NCBI RefSeq assembly: GCF_028769735.1 | Contig: NC_088170.1 | Location: forward strand, 48,083,585-48,147,584 | Direction of reading: 5' to 3' | Length of the DNA stretch: 64,000 bases | Source of the DNA: Zonotrichia leucophrys gambelii | Taxonomy: Eukaryota > Chordata > Aves > Passeriformes > Passerellidae | Shown: piece after piece, positions 53,501 through 61,644 of the stretch | Layout of the letters: the number at the start of each line of letters is the position of its first letter | Numbering within the stretch: the stretch's first letter is position 1 | Notes under the pieces: model-generated | The model's database searches: none | Told to the model about the DNA's origin: nothing | The model's input: the letters and a program-made list of their open reading frames with translations, nothing else | Made by a program: the position numbers and the translations under genes

Positions 53501-56500
53501 TCCCTTATGCAGCAACCTGTCATTAAGTTCTGAGGATGCAAAGCTCAGAGGGGAAGAATTGCTGAGAACTGCAAAGTAAAAAAAAACAGATTTGTGTTCT
53601 AATTCCCATACCTGCTCTCTGGGGTTTGTATCTCAGCAGTGAGAATGTTGCCAAGAGGCTGCTGAAGGCTAAAGGCAGATTTTTTTGCCAGTTGGACCTT
53701 TTTGGCCTCTGAACTTCACCCTACAAACCTGTGGGCTAGCATTGCCCTTGGAAAGTGAGCAGTGGAAAACTGGGATATTTTAATGTAGGGAGCCTTATCA
53801 TTAGGTAGGAGCCTTATCATTAGGTACAGTTGAGCACCAAGTCTGGTCAAGACAAACCCAGACCCTCTTCATATGTACACATGGGTTGCAGAAAGTTAAT
53901 TCTCATACACTGCAAGAATTAAATGTTTTCTCTGTGACCTTTGTCTGTAATGCTAACCACTAAATAGCTGTCTGAAAATTAGGCTGTTGTCTTAATGAAA
54001 CCATCTAGATTCCCTCTACAGGCAGTGGAAAGAATGAACTGCCTTAGACATCTTTAGACAGACTTTTCCTCCTCAGTGTTTCTACAGTGAATATGAAAGG
54101 AGCAACTCTTTTCCAGTAAAAGCCTGATTTTTAGACAACAAAGTTTACATGAGAATGAGTCCTTTTGTAATATTAGCTGATCTTCTACTTTTGTGCCATA
54201 CCACAAAAGGAATATCTTTAATGAAGCTTGATTCCAAGGCCTTCTCTGTTTACTTTCTTCCATCCCAATGGTTCTTGCAACAACACAACCATTGGTGTTT
54301 CTCTTCTGCCCAGTTTCCAGTTTAACCCTCTAGTGCAGTCCTGCTCTGGGTGAACCTTTCTAAATGTTTTACTGAGGCCCAGTTGGAGATCTTGCCAAGT
54401 TAAAATACCAGTTTAGCCTGTCATGAGCAATCCTTGTGAGCTTGTTCCATTTTTCTCACATATCCATAACCATGCTATTGATAAATGTTTCCATCACACT
54501 CTCTTTTAAGTTCATGTTGTTAATTGATTCCCTCTATTTTTCAAAGTCTGACACTCTGAAATTAAAAACCTTTGTGAAACATAAATTACCAGGATGACAA
54601 GGTAGAATGATAGGAGCCAGACTCCAGAGGTTCTTTTAGTTTGGATTTTAACATTAAAACAGAATAGCCTGATCCAGATTAATATACAGCTGATTTCACA
54701 CTCATTCCTGCTACTATTACCTAAAGGATATTAAAGTGTGAAAGTTCATTTTTGGTTATAATTTTATGCAGTGTGTGGATATTACACCTCAGCTTCCAAC
54801 TTCAAGTTGTAATTGAAGTCATATCCCATTTGTTTTTCATGAAATGGGAATAAGTTTTAGCAAGCAGCATCACAAGAAGTCTAACAGGGCCACAAAACAA
54901 ATGTGTGTTCAGTGCTTCTCTAGAATCTAAATATTAGTGAGTCTTTTGTTCAGAGTGAGGAAGACATAAACCACAAAATGTGACAAATTATTTAACATAC
55001 TACACAAAAACTTAGGAGTTAAACAGAGAGGGTTGTCTTGCCACTGAAGCTGTTATTCCAGAGGGGTTTTTATGTACATATTATATCATGAGGAGTGTAT
55101 AATTTGTGGAGTGGTTGGGGGAAAAGGTATGTGTATACACAGACCCACAATTTCATCGATATTATTTATATGTGTTTGGGGCTTCCCTACTTGTATGTAA
55201 CAGGACTATAAAAAGCTAATGCTGATAAGCTACCACAGCTGTCTCTTGGACATCTATCAGTTGTGGAACACCCTTCCTGCACTGACTTGCAGAGCTCTCT
55301 CCCTTCATTCAAACTCCTCCTGAAAAGCACTCCCTTCCTTTCTGTGATGTATGGGACTAGAGGTATTCATTAAAGAGAAAACAGATGATGGTCCATATAT
55401 CTGATTGTTATAAGTGAGCCAAAAGTATGTCCTGCACACAGTTGTATGGGTTTGTATGTAAGCCAGGAGCTGAGTTGATTTGAAGAGAGTCTCTGCTGGA
55501 GTATGCTGCATTTCAATCAGGCAACTTAAATATTGATATTACTTTAAGAAATGCCAATTTCGTCTATAAACAACCTCTTAAAAGGATGTAACAAACCATT
55601 GATTTAAACACTTTTGAAGATTGATCTGTTCTCTGTTGCATCCCTTCTCAATTTTTTTCTTACTTATTTGGATTTTCTTAGTAAGAACTGTGTCTGTCCG
55701 TATGCTTGTGTGGTTTCTAGTAAGTTGTAGTTGCTAATAGAAACAAATAATGCAAACAAATTCATAGACCAGATGGGAAATTAATCTGTTCCACACACCC
55801 CATGATATTACAGAGAAACTATTTGAGATATGTTTGAGAGAGTTTTTAACTCTTCAGTGAGACACTGATCTGTTGTTTTATTTCCAGCAGAAAGGCCAAA
55901 CCTCTTAATTACAACCAATTCAATGAGAATGTGAAAGGTGACCTGAAAGTGGTTTCACTAGGCATGTAGAAACCAGTATTTTGGAACTTTCTTAAGCCTG
56001 TGCTGTTCATCCCACTGGGAAGATGAGAGTTCCTGTTCAAGCAGTGTTAAATTCTCCTATTCTGGCCTGGAAGGATGCTGTCACAGGTGCAGCAGTGCCT
56101 GTTGCCTGTTTGCAACCTGAGCTGTAATTTCAGTCAGATTGTACAATTGAGGAAAAGGAGAAACCTGCCTGAGTTAGGTTGATTTATTTTATAAAAGGTC
56201 ATTGGAGTAATATGGAATGCTGAAAGCACTCTCAGCAGGAGAGCATTAGGAGCCAGAGAGCTGTCAATATTGTGAAATAGATAATGTATGCTCAATTGAT
56301 TTAAGCAAGAGAAGTATAAATTTCACCCTGTTGCTCTTCATGTGTACAAAGTCCATTGTCATTCTCCAAATGCTCATTAAAACACATTCCTGTACGTGCA
56401 CAGAATGGCTGTAGCTGAGATGTATCTATCACAAAATGTCACCTAACTGGCCCAGAAGCCCTCTGTAGAACTACATGAAAACTACTGTTACACTGTAACT

Positions 56501-59500
56501 CCTAAATATAGATCTTTGACAAAAAAAAAAAAAAGGTTGGATTAGAGGGAGAGAAGAGAGGGATCTGAAAAAGCAAAAAAAAAAGACAATCCAAAAAATA
56601 ATCCAAGCCGGAACAATGCAGTGGCAAAGGGCTAATTGAGCTATCTCATGATGGCAGAAATCATTGTGCAATTCCAGTATTTGCTTCCAGCATCATTGAG
56701 GCTGGGTCATAGAATCAGCAAATCAAAGAAAATGCCAGGGTTGGAAGGGGCACACAAGGATCATCAAGGCCACTTCCTGGCCCTGCACAGCACCATCCCC
56801 AAGAGTCACACCGTGTGCCCAAGAGCTTTGTCCAAAAGCTTATTCTGTCAGGCTGGTGCTGTGACCTCTTCCCTGAGGAGCCTGTTCCAGAGCCCAGCAA
56901 GTCCTGTCACTGGCCACAAGAGTGAAGAGATCATTCTGGCAGAAATTCTCTAGGCTGTTGGTTTCTGAGCTGGTTCATTTTTTAAAGGAACCTGATTAGC
57001 CCAGATGGTGATGGCATTTTATTTCTTGTTCTAGTTAAACTTCTTCATTTGTTCCTGAAAAAAAAATGCAGTGGGAGATATGTTGGTCTTACCATCTAGA
57101 TTTCCTCCACGAATGCCTAGCTCTCAGCTAGGTTTCTTATTTAGCCTGTTGTTTGATTCTCCCTCTGAAGTGGAATCATGCTTGGGTTCAGAGTTCTGTC
57201 AGGATGAGAGAGGGCTCCCCTCTTCCCTTGTTTTTCAAAGGTATTGAATTTTTATTACTTAAATTATGAAGATTGTGGTTCAATCTGGTGGATACTAGGG
57301 TATCGGGAGCTAGAGTTACCAGGGAGTCTGTCAAGAGATGTAGGTTACTAGTATGAATTTTAGTGGTATGACTGGATTTTGTGTCCCTGTTAGTCCTGTG
57401 ACAGCAAGGGTTGTGTTCTGGAATAAGGGCTTTGGAAATGTAGAGATATGAAGTCTGTGGTGGCTCAAGAGAAGACTGCACTTGTCTAGCCTTTGATGAA
57501 GTGCAACAGCAGCCTCTTGGAAGCTACAGACAGATGTCTTTGGCTGATTTTTTCCAAGAGCCGGAGATGTTTGTTGCATGCAGTAGTCCATCAAGACTGT
57601 AGTTCACACATTATATGACCAGCATGAGGACTGCAGCTCATTGGATGGTTTTTAAGGTTTTTGGTTTTATTTTTTTTTATTATTTAGTTAATTTGACTGG
57701 AATTTGTCTCCTTGTCCAGTACAGAACGTTTCAGGGGGACTGTGTTGGTTTCACAGACAACCTGCTGGAAACCCAGGATGTTGCTGGGGCTCAGTCCTGC
57801 CTCTGAAAGATCCAGGACCAGCAGCCTGCAGTTGCCAAAAAAAGGGGGCTGCCCTTGGTGTCCCTAGGTAGACCCTTAGCCCTGCCAGCAAATGAACAAA
57901 TGCTCTTGAAATTCTCCTTGAAAATACAACAGTGCACCAATGGATATGATATTCATGGATATCAAGACCATTCTAATTTTCATGGACAATCATATCTCTC
58001 CTTCCACAATAATCAAGCCCTGCTTACAGCTAGGCAGCTTTTTGGTACCCTTTACTAATGTTCAGAGGACTTGAGTAGATGGAGGCCTTCAAGTGCTGTC
58101 TCCCAAAACCATTTCTTTGAATTTCTTTGCTTGATAAATTTGATCTTTTTTTGTTTTGGAAAGTGCCTGATGAGAATTGTACAAAGTGTTCCAGACAGGG
58201 TCTCTCTGGGGCTGTGTACAGTCAGTGTTCCTGCTGGAAATGCCTCCAGAATAAATTAATTGACAGTTTGTATGCCCAAAAGGTGTGGCTGACATTTATG
58301 TGTCAGATAGAAACATTTGTGAGTCACAAAAGAGTCTTGAGCCACCTATCAGCTTTGCATGAGGGTCTTATTGAATGTCACCAAACCAGGTTATGGACTT
58401 TTGTTTGGGAAGGTAGCTGTGCAGTAACGAGGGAGGAGGGGTTCACATTTTTGATGTGTGGCACTTCTAAAAATAATTTCTTTCTGAAACTGAGAAAAAT
58501 GCAGGCTGAAAAGTCAAGTTAACTGAATGAGGACTAAGCTTGATTGCAAGTGTGAAGATATGTCCTTACATCTGATATTTCTACTTGATTTCTTTTTAAT
58601 TGCTGATAAAAAGTAATACATAAGAATCAAAACACGTTTGATTTTAGTGCTCCTAGAAATACAACATTCCTTCCTGGATTTTCTTTCCCTACTAATAGTG
58701 ATGTTATTGGGTTTATGGTTTTTCTTTTTGTTGAAACATTTGAATATTGAGAACTTATTTTCTCATTTAATTTTGCAGAAAATATGGAAATAAGAGTTAA
58801 TGTTCTGAATTAATAAAACAGGTAGAAACCTGCAGCTCTTGCAGCTGTATTCCATTCTGCTCAACAGGTATAATGTGTGTTTTTAAAAGGGTGAGGCATT
58901 CATTAGGGCAGTGAATGTTTGGTGTATTCGTGTCAGCCTGGCAGCTCCCTCCCTCTTGTCAGATCTTTGTTCTGTTCTCTCTGTCACCCTTAATCCCCTG
59001 GACTGCCTACTAAATGGCAACTTCCTCCATTAATCCACCTGCTCTGCAGCTCCCTCAGATTTTTCCGAAAGGCTTAAGGCAAAATCCAGTATCATATTCA
59101 ACTACTCCCACTGCTGATTCAGTTTCTCCACTTTTAATAGTTACCCACATCAGAAACATGTGATTTCTCTTTGAGGTATTTATTTATTCCCCAGGATTGA
59201 CAGTTCTCCGTTTTGATCATGAGCTCTCCAAATCTTTACCTGCATGACAGCTCCATCAGACAAAGGGGTGACACTCTCTAGGACATCCTCCATGAAATCG
59301 TGCAGTTGGTTCTCATTTCCCTCTGCCCTTTTCTTTTCCTTTCCACTAGGATGACTTAAAATCCTCATTCCTTTCTTTTGCTTTCTTTTCTGCACCAGCA
59401 CATCCTGCTCACAAAAGCCAGCATTTATCAGGGGTTGGGCAAGGCTGACACCACCCATGGTCCTTTTTCCTCCAGTGCCAGGCTGCTCCTCATGGGTGCC

Positions 59501-60972
59501 TGCAGTAGGAAGTTGTCACTCCCTGGGTCCTGCAGTCCTGCCCCTTCCAGACCAGGCTGCAGCACAGGGTGAAATGGAGGGGCTGCACACTCCCTCCTTC
59601 ATTGCCAGTGAGCAGCCTTACCTTGCCTTTCCCAGCCTTGTGCTAGGGCTGACTCACCTGCTGCCTGTTGTTGATTTGAACAGTCTGGCAGGGAGAAGGT
59701 TTGATCTTGGGCCTCCTGGAAGGGAGTGACAGTTTCCCTGTGCTGTGGAAGAGCAGTCAGAACACAGCTGGGAAATGTTTCACTCCTCTGGAGAACTGAC
59801 CCACAGGAGCTGATTCAGCAGCTTCTTTTCTGTCTGTTACTACTTTTCTGTCTGTTACATGTTAAGGATGTCAGCAAGGGTGTCCTTTACAGGAAAGGAT
59901 TCATCTTTACCCTGTGCTGTTTCTTGCCCCTCCAGTAGCTGGAACGCAGTAACACCAGTGGTGTCCGCTGAGCTGTGTTAGTTGTCTGTCTGGTTACCTG
60001 TTAGTCTAGTTCATGGATTGAGGAGAGAGAAAAATCACCTGCTTGAATAATGTCTGAGGCCTCTGCCTTCTCCTGTGTCATGAACCCTCTGTGTGTTTCA
60101 TCTGGTTCTGTTTCTGGTGGGGGGAGCCAGTTATGGGAAAATTTTCTGTGGAAATTGCCTGTGGGTTTGGTCAGTGGTCCTTTTCATTTTAATGACACAT
60201 TCAACAACTGTTACAAGTAGCAAGCTCAAAGGTCCTATACTTTTTCCCCACCTCACCCCCAGAAATCAGGCACTTGTTACATTTTGTAACATTTTTACCT
60301 TGTAACTCGTTCTTAGCTACTTAGGTGGCTGCCAAGCTCGCAGGTTCATAGACCTCACAACCAGTTAACGGCGATGCAGTAAATGCAGCAACCTGTGTGC
60401 AAACTAAGAGTGCCATGTGTTTCCTTATAGAAAGACTTTGTGCATCAAAACGCTTACAGTCTTCTTCATTTTATTATAAACACTTTTAATTAAAAAGCTC
60501 TTGTAATTAAATTCCATTTTCTGCTTTGAGACCTTTTTTTCATCTCCTTCAATAAGAGAGATGTTTAATTTTTAATTTCTGTGTAGTCCCAATACCACTG
60601 CTGTAGAGCAGAACCATCTGACAGCGTATCTTAGTCTTTGGGAATAATTCAATAGTTGTCTTCAAGTGCAGTTGGTGATGTTACACATTTGATGAATCTT
60701 GTGAGAAAAAGTACTTCAGGGAAATAGACCTTTCAGTGTGCGTTATAGAATTGCAGTCAGCTTTCTGTGCTTTTTTTTGGTATTACCTCTGCAATAATTG
60801 TGCTCTACTTTTTCATTTCAGTATCTACTAGAAATGAAAAGCCTAATTCTGCCCCCTGAACATATTCTGAAGAGAGGGGACAGTGAAGCAATAGCATATG
60901 CTTTCTTTCATCTTCAACACTGGAAAAGAGTAGAGGGGGCATTGAACCTCTTACACTGTACATGGGAAGGCA
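11455..60972 (+). CDS. ST7: ST7, internal 11 coding exons (partial gene)
   Basis: Joined exons: 11455-11537, 20625-20784, 24544-24598, 25190-25305, 26444-26519, 28304-28458, 31425-31522, 43374-43488, 51322-51394, 53000-53102, 60822-60972. Seen: the total is 1185 nt (395 codons), open throughout, with all introns GT-AG and phases 1,0,1,2,1,2,1,0,1,2,0,1. The protein has a hydrophobic membrane segment in exon 2, a conserved [19 protein letters not shown] block in exons 4-5, then helix-rich TPR-like repeats across exons 6-12. Known: ST7 is a conserved multi-pass membrane protein of about 550-585 residues in mammals, proposed as a tumour suppressor, with no settled biochemical activity. By comparison with the human protein the window covers roughly residues 51-445. 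Exon 1 with the first membrane segment, and the C-terminal exons, lie outside. ST7L is the main alternative, but the linker GGVDN and the [18 protein letters not shown] stretch fit ST7 better. Confidence 0.95.
12306..12600 (-). mobile_element. CR1 LINE 3' fragment
   Basis: On the + strand it reads as the reverse complement of a CR1 3' end: cacagaacagatcagaatga, then a block equivalent to 'ggggcatccaccacctct', 'tttgaccactttctcagtga' and 'attcttcctgatgttcag'. Truncated and diverged. Borders are approximate. Confidence 0.85.
18941..18982. repeat. 17-bp inverted repeat, 8-nt loop
   Basis: The left arm tgtgaactcatctcaag (18941-18957) pairs with cttgagacgagttcaca (18966-18982) except for one site. 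The loop is tagccatc. Pairing does not extend beyond the arms. Confidence 0.92.
20026..20070 (+). repeat. Three tandem 16-bp AT-rich repeats
   Basis: The unit aaattaaactaattgg is at 20026-20041, a near copy at 20042-20057, and a partial third (aaattaaact) from 20058. Confidence 0.85.
20506..20587 (+). repeat. 35-bp G-rich tandem repeat with G-quadruplex motif
   Basis: Unit 1 (20506-20540) and unit 2 (20541-20575) are nearly identical 35-mers starting gaatcggggctcggggcgg; a partial third copy follows to 20587. Four G-runs at 20511-20531 (G4, G4, G3, G5) fit a G-quadruplex pattern on the ST7 sense strand, about 95 nt before the exon 3 acceptor. Unit 2 has lost one G-run through a G-to-A difference. 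Confidence 0.92.
20625..20784 (+). CDS. ST7: ST7 exon 3, extremely GC-rich, Ala-rich linker
   Basis: A 160-nt exon, acceptor tgtctgccttgcag, donor gtgagc, phase 0 in and 1 out. It encodes the conserved block [20 protein letters not shown] followed by [11 protein letters not shown], then a low-complexity linker of Ser, Ala, Pro and Gly, ending DSNRQSVS. In human ST7 the linker is Asn/Ser-rich, so here Asn is largely replaced by Ala and Gly. By hand count 52 of 53 codons end in G or C, against 14 of 27 in exon 2 and 6 of 17 in exon 4. The exon sits inside an isolated CpG island. The preceding polypyrimidine tract is weak. The exon is certain from the protein; the cause of its base composition is open. 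Confidence 0.95.
20985..21385 (+). mobile_element. CR1 LINE 3' fragment
   Basis: Sense-strand CR1 3' region: atgattaaggggatggagca, 'ggaaaggctcagggagctgg', 'cctgttcagcctggagaag', 'actggaacaggttgctcaga', and 'ggtcccttccaactcagcc' near the end. About 400 bp, starting about 200 bp after exon 3. The short open frames here are remnants of the element. Confidence 0.93.
24014..24047. repeat. Imperfect hairpin
   Basis: catctgc at 24014-24020 pairs with gcagatg at 24041-24047, and the inner atctta pairs with taagat around a 2-nt centre. A small asymmetric internal loop separates the two stems. Confidence 0.75.
24544..24598 (+). CDS. ST7: ST7 exon 4
   Basis: A 55-nt exon, acceptor ctgcttcttacag, donor gtaggt, phase 1 in and 2 out. 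It encodes [18 protein letters not shown] and the first two bases of the next Arg. This is one of the most conserved blocks of the ST7/ST7L family. AT-rich codon use (6 of 17 codons end in G/C) contrasts sharply with exon 3. It is too short to stand out as a reading frame and was found by homology and splice phase. Confidence 0.94.
24599..25189 (+). other. ST7: ST7 intron 4
   Basis: A 591-bp AT-rich intron with no repeat or gene visible. Confidence 0.9.
25190..25305 (+). CDS. ST7: ST7 exon 5
   Basis: A 116-nt exon, acceptor ctcgtttgcag, donor gtaaga, phase 2 in and 1 out. It encodes [20 protein letters not shown], continues [18 protein letters not shown] and ends with the first base of Ile. 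It differs from human ST7 as I recall it at one visible site (Thr for Ser in TCDTD), the state also seen in ST7L. Translation continues through the donor for a short distance in frame, so intron 5 retention would add a few residues before a stop. Confidence 0.95.
25306..26443 (+). other. ST7: ST7 intron 5
   Basis: A 1.1-kb intron with no repeat or gene visible. Short open frames on both strands look random. Confidence 0.9.
26444..26519 (+). CDS. ST7: ST7 exon 6
   Basis: A 76-nt exon, acceptor tgtttattgaatag, donor gtgagt, phase 1 in and 2 out. It encodes [20 protein letters not shown] followed by LELN, the start of the TPR-like helical repeats. The exon ends GA, completed by G of exon 7 to give Glu. 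The repeated gagtgagtg sequence at the donor makes the exact border ambiguous by eye, but only a cut after position 26519 keeps the frame with exon 7. Confidence 0.93.
26520..28303 (+). other. ST7: ST7 intron 6
   Basis: A 1.8-kb intron. Its central 27249-27835 is a CR1 fragment, followed by T-rich sequence. Nothing else is supported. Confidence 0.88.
27249..27835 (-). mobile_element. CR1 LINE 3' fragment, about 590 bp
   Basis: The reverse-oriented CR1 is seen as 'acagaattacagaatggatg' (3' tail side), 'tgtctccaaggagagagacc', 'tggggagcccagagctggac' and 'cacatgtgacctcatcaggg' in order along the + strand. It is the longest CR1 remnant in the window. The open frames here on both strands are chance readings of the element. 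Confidence 0.93.
28304..28458 (+). CDS. ST7: ST7 exon 7 (TPR-like repeat)
   Basis: A 155-nt exon, acceptor gatatttttgcag, donor gtaagt, phase 2 in and 1 out. It encodes [20 protein letters not shown], then [20 protein letters not shown] and [11 protein letters not shown]. The first part forms TPR-like helices. The segment from GEGCYRR onward is variable within the family; ST7L has a different sequence there, and this copy follows ST7. One site (TTIVEAE) has Val where I recall Ala in human ST7. Confidence 0.95.
28459..31424 (+). other. ST7: ST7 intron 7
   Basis: A 3.0-kb AT-rich intron. I see no repeat family or gene in it. Confidence 0.88.
31425..31522 (+). CDS. ST7: ST7 exon 8 (TPR-like repeat)
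   Basis: A 98-nt exon, acceptor ttcctcttatacag, donor gtgagt, phase 1 in and 0 out. It encodes [20 protein letters not shown] followed by [12 protein letters not shown]. This is a classic paired-helix TPR-like pattern ([18 protein letters not shown]). It differs from human ST7 by Lys for Arg in CARKLG, a conservative change also found in ST7L. The longest intron of the window, 11.85 kb, follows it. Confidence 0.95.
33861..34272 (+). pseudogene. Possible decayed coding relic, family unknown
   Basis: A 54-codon frame (33861-34025) has a protein-like acidic composition, e.g. [19 protein letters not shown] and [10 protein letters not shown]. Where it stops, a +1 shift at 34021 continues with [20 protein letters not shown], then after two stops [20 protein letters not shown] and [17 protein letters not shown] do not recognise the family. 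The opposite strand is also open for 145 codons (33807-34244), but with less protein-like composition. Chance cannot be excluded. Confidence 0.3.
36321..36348 (+). repeat. 14-bp perfect tandem duplication
   Basis: Two adjacent copies of tattcctaataaag. Confidence 0.95.
37402..37502 (+). mobile_element. CR1 LINE 3' tail fragment
   Basis: About 100 bp of a sense CR1 end: 'gggttggaactagatgatct', 'aaggtcctttctaagcc' and the terminal 'cattctgtgaatct'. Severely truncated. Confidence 0.85.
42744..42851 (+). repeat. (TTCTC)n pentanucleotide microsatellite
   Basis: About 21 uninterrupted copies of the pentamer on the + strand, so the ST7 sense strand is all pyrimidine here, the reverse of the array in intron 1. 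Overlapping frames of Ser/Leu/Phe repeats or Arg/Glu repeats are artefacts. Confidence 0.97.
43374..43488 (+). CDS. ST7: ST7 exon 9
   Basis: A 115-nt exon, acceptor gttattgattgcag, donor gtaagt, phase 0 in and 1 out. It encodes [20 protein letters not shown] followed by [18 protein letters not shown]. The words [19 protein letters not shown] match ST7 rather than ST7L, which has changes around MFN and LEA. This exon is therefore one of the best discriminators of the paralogue. The residues form another TPR-like helix pair. Confidence 0.95.
45911..46620 (+). repeat. Solo LTR, passerine endogenous retrovirus type
   Basis: It begins TGTCTTGGTTTGAAAAGACA and contains words familiar from an abundant songbird LTR family (ctctcaggcaaagatatggg, 'aattattataattttgaaat', 'ggattggttgtggaagagat'). 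An AATAAA polyadenylation signal at about 46512 indicates + orientation. No retroviral genes are attached, so it looks like a solo LTR. The 3' border is approximate: acttt occurs just before the start (45906-45910) and again at 46628-46632, which could be the target duplication if the element ends at about 46627. Confidence 0.75.
48837..48897 (+). mobile_element. CR1 LINE 3' tail fragment
   Basis: About 60 bp: 'tgttggactaaatgatgtcc', 'ccagctccaacca' and the characteristic end 'ctctgtgattctgtgat'. Confidence 0.8.
48975..49400 (-). mobile_element. Older CR1-type LINE fragment
   Basis: A diverged reverse-oriented CR1: 'actggaagaggcctcctggg', 'gcccctgctgttgcattccc', 'tgttcttgtgcaaatgctgt', 'ctctcctggtgttccatggg' and 'accatgggtgatcagatttg' appear in the expected order along the + strand. 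More decayed than the other copies, so subfamily and borders are uncertain. Confidence 0.65.
50442..50535 (-). mobile_element. CR1 LINE 3' tail fragment
   Basis: Reverse-oriented tail 'agaatcacagaataagctga' followed by 'gttggaggggacccacaagg', 'tcagctcttagccctgcaca' and 'ggacatctccaaggatcaca'. About 95 bp. Confidence 0.85.
51322..51394 (+). CDS. ST7: ST7 exon 10
   Basis: A 73-nt exon, acceptor tttcttttcaacag, donor gtaagt, phase 1 in and 2 out. It encodes [20 protein letters not shown] and VSD, with the first two bases of Lys. All residues match mammalian ST7 as I know it. It is short and was located by splice phase between exons 9 and 11. A possible alternative exon that could follow it is described at 52274-52410. 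Confidence 0.94.
51395..52999 (+). other. ST7: ST7 intron 10
   Basis: A 1.6-kb intron. The first half is AT-rich and featureless. The part 51970-52620 is richer in GC and contains the candidate alternative exon at 52274-52410. A T-rich stretch precedes exon 11. Confidence 0.86.
52274..52410 (+). CDS. Candidate alternative (poison) exon of ST7
   Basis: A strong acceptor (ttcattctttttatcctgtag) is followed by 137 nt and a good donor (GAG|gtgaga). Joined to exon 10, the frame stays open for 44 codons after the split Lys ([17 protein letters not shown]...) and stops at TGA 52407-52409, just before the donor. Inclusion would truncate ST7 and should trigger nonsense-mediated decay. No such exon is known to me, and the evidence is only splice-site quality and phase. 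Confidence 0.25.
53000..53102 (+). CDS. ST7: ST7 exon 11
   Basis: A 103-nt exon, acceptor tctttgcttttgtag, donor gtgagt, phase 2 in and 0 out. It encodes [20 protein letters not shown] followed by [14 protein letters not shown]. It matches human ST7 fully as far as I can judge; ST7L has Thr and Ile substitutions in this block ([15 protein letters not shown]). The exon closes a TPR-like helix. Confidence 0.95.
53791..53827 (+). repeat. 19-bp tandem duplication
   Basis: agccttatcattaggtagg (53791-53809) is followed directly by a near-identical copy. Confidence 0.93.
56707..56945 (-). mobile_element. CR1 LINE 3' fragment
   Basis: Reverse-oriented CR1: 'tcatagaatcagcaaatcaa', 'ccagggttggaaggggcaca', 'aggatcatcaaggccacttc', 'tggccctgcacagcacca' and 'cctgaggagcctgttccaga'. 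The two open frames here (one per strand) are chance readings. Confidence 0.92.
59825..59860 (+). repeat. 18-bp tandem duplication
   Basis: cttttctgtctgttacta at 59825-59842 is followed by the same sequence with one terminal difference. Confidence 0.94.
60822..60972 (+). CDS. ST7: ST7 exon 12 (last exon in window)
   Basis: A 151-nt exon, acceptor ctttttcatttcag, donor gtaagt, phase 0 in and 1 out. It encodes [40 protein letters not shown] and [10 protein letters not shown], then the first base of the next Thr. The motif [12 protein letters not shown] is a family hallmark. FHLQHWKR has Gln where I recall Ala in human ST7. The following exon should start CTTTCAG-like for TFRMIPYP; nothing of that kind appears before the window ends, so the gene continues downstream. 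Confidence 0.95.
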
Positions 60973-61317
60973 GTAAGTAATCTTCTTTCTTACAAAGGAA
61001 CTAATAAAATATTTTTATTGAATTTCATGAAAAAGTAATAGTTTTTGTCAAGTATAATATGTGAGAATTTTGGACACTTGTTACATCCTCACCAGCATTG
61101 AACTATTTGAAATTTGAACTGAAAACATGAACTTCATTTAATGAGTAAAAGGGGTTTAAAGTCTTGTGTTTGCTGTTTAATACTGAACAAAATTTCCTAA
61201 CTTCTTTGAGACATATTTTCCTGCTCATGGATAAGGAGATAATAATTTAACTTATTTCACTCCAGAGGTTTGTTTGTCATTATTGGAATGAATAGTTTCA
61301 AACTGAGAGTATATTCA

Positions 61318-61544
61318 GATTGGACATAAACAAAAAATAGCTTGCAATAAGAGTGGTGAGGCACTGGAACAGGTTGCCCAGAGAAGCTGTGAATGTGCCA
61401 TTCCTCTAAGTGTTCAAGACTGGGTTGGATGGGGCTTCAGGCAACTTGGTCTAGTGAAAGGTGTCCCTGTTCATGGCAGTGGAGCTGGAACTAGATTATC
61501 TTTAAAGGTCTCTTCCAACCCACACCATTTTGTGATTCTATGAA
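61318..61544 (+). mobile_element. CR1 LINE 3' fragment
   Basis: A sense CR1 3' end: 'gaggcactggaacaggttgc', 'ccagagaagctgtgaatgtg', 'gggttggatggggcttcagg', 'ggtctcttccaacccacacc' and the terminal 'ttgtgattctatgaa'. Structure is typical of 5'-truncated CR1. Confidence 0.95.
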
Positions 61545-61644
61545 TGCTTTGATATTTGGGAATTGTGACTGTGCCTTATAGAAAGGTATATATATTAATG
61601 TGAAATATAAAGCAATGCTGTATTTTTATGACTTTTTTTAAACT

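Larger units (their letters stand above)
53103..60821 (+). other. ST7: ST7 intron 11
   Basis: A 7.7-kb intron. It contains a 19-bp tandem duplication (53791-53827), a CR1 fragment (56707-56945), a Kozak-initiated antisense frame of unknown meaning (59180-59458) and an 18-bp tandem duplication (59825-59860). The remaining stretches show no supportable feature. Confidence 0.86.

Noticed and set aside
58127..58522. 131-codon + strand frame
   Set aside because: Starts at a non-ATG codon, Cys/Phe-rich random-looking composition, no splice or domain evidence.
11455..60972. Assignment of the gene to ST7L
   Set aside because: Linker start [40 protein letters not shown] and NLLHCTWEG follow ST7; ST7L differs at these places.
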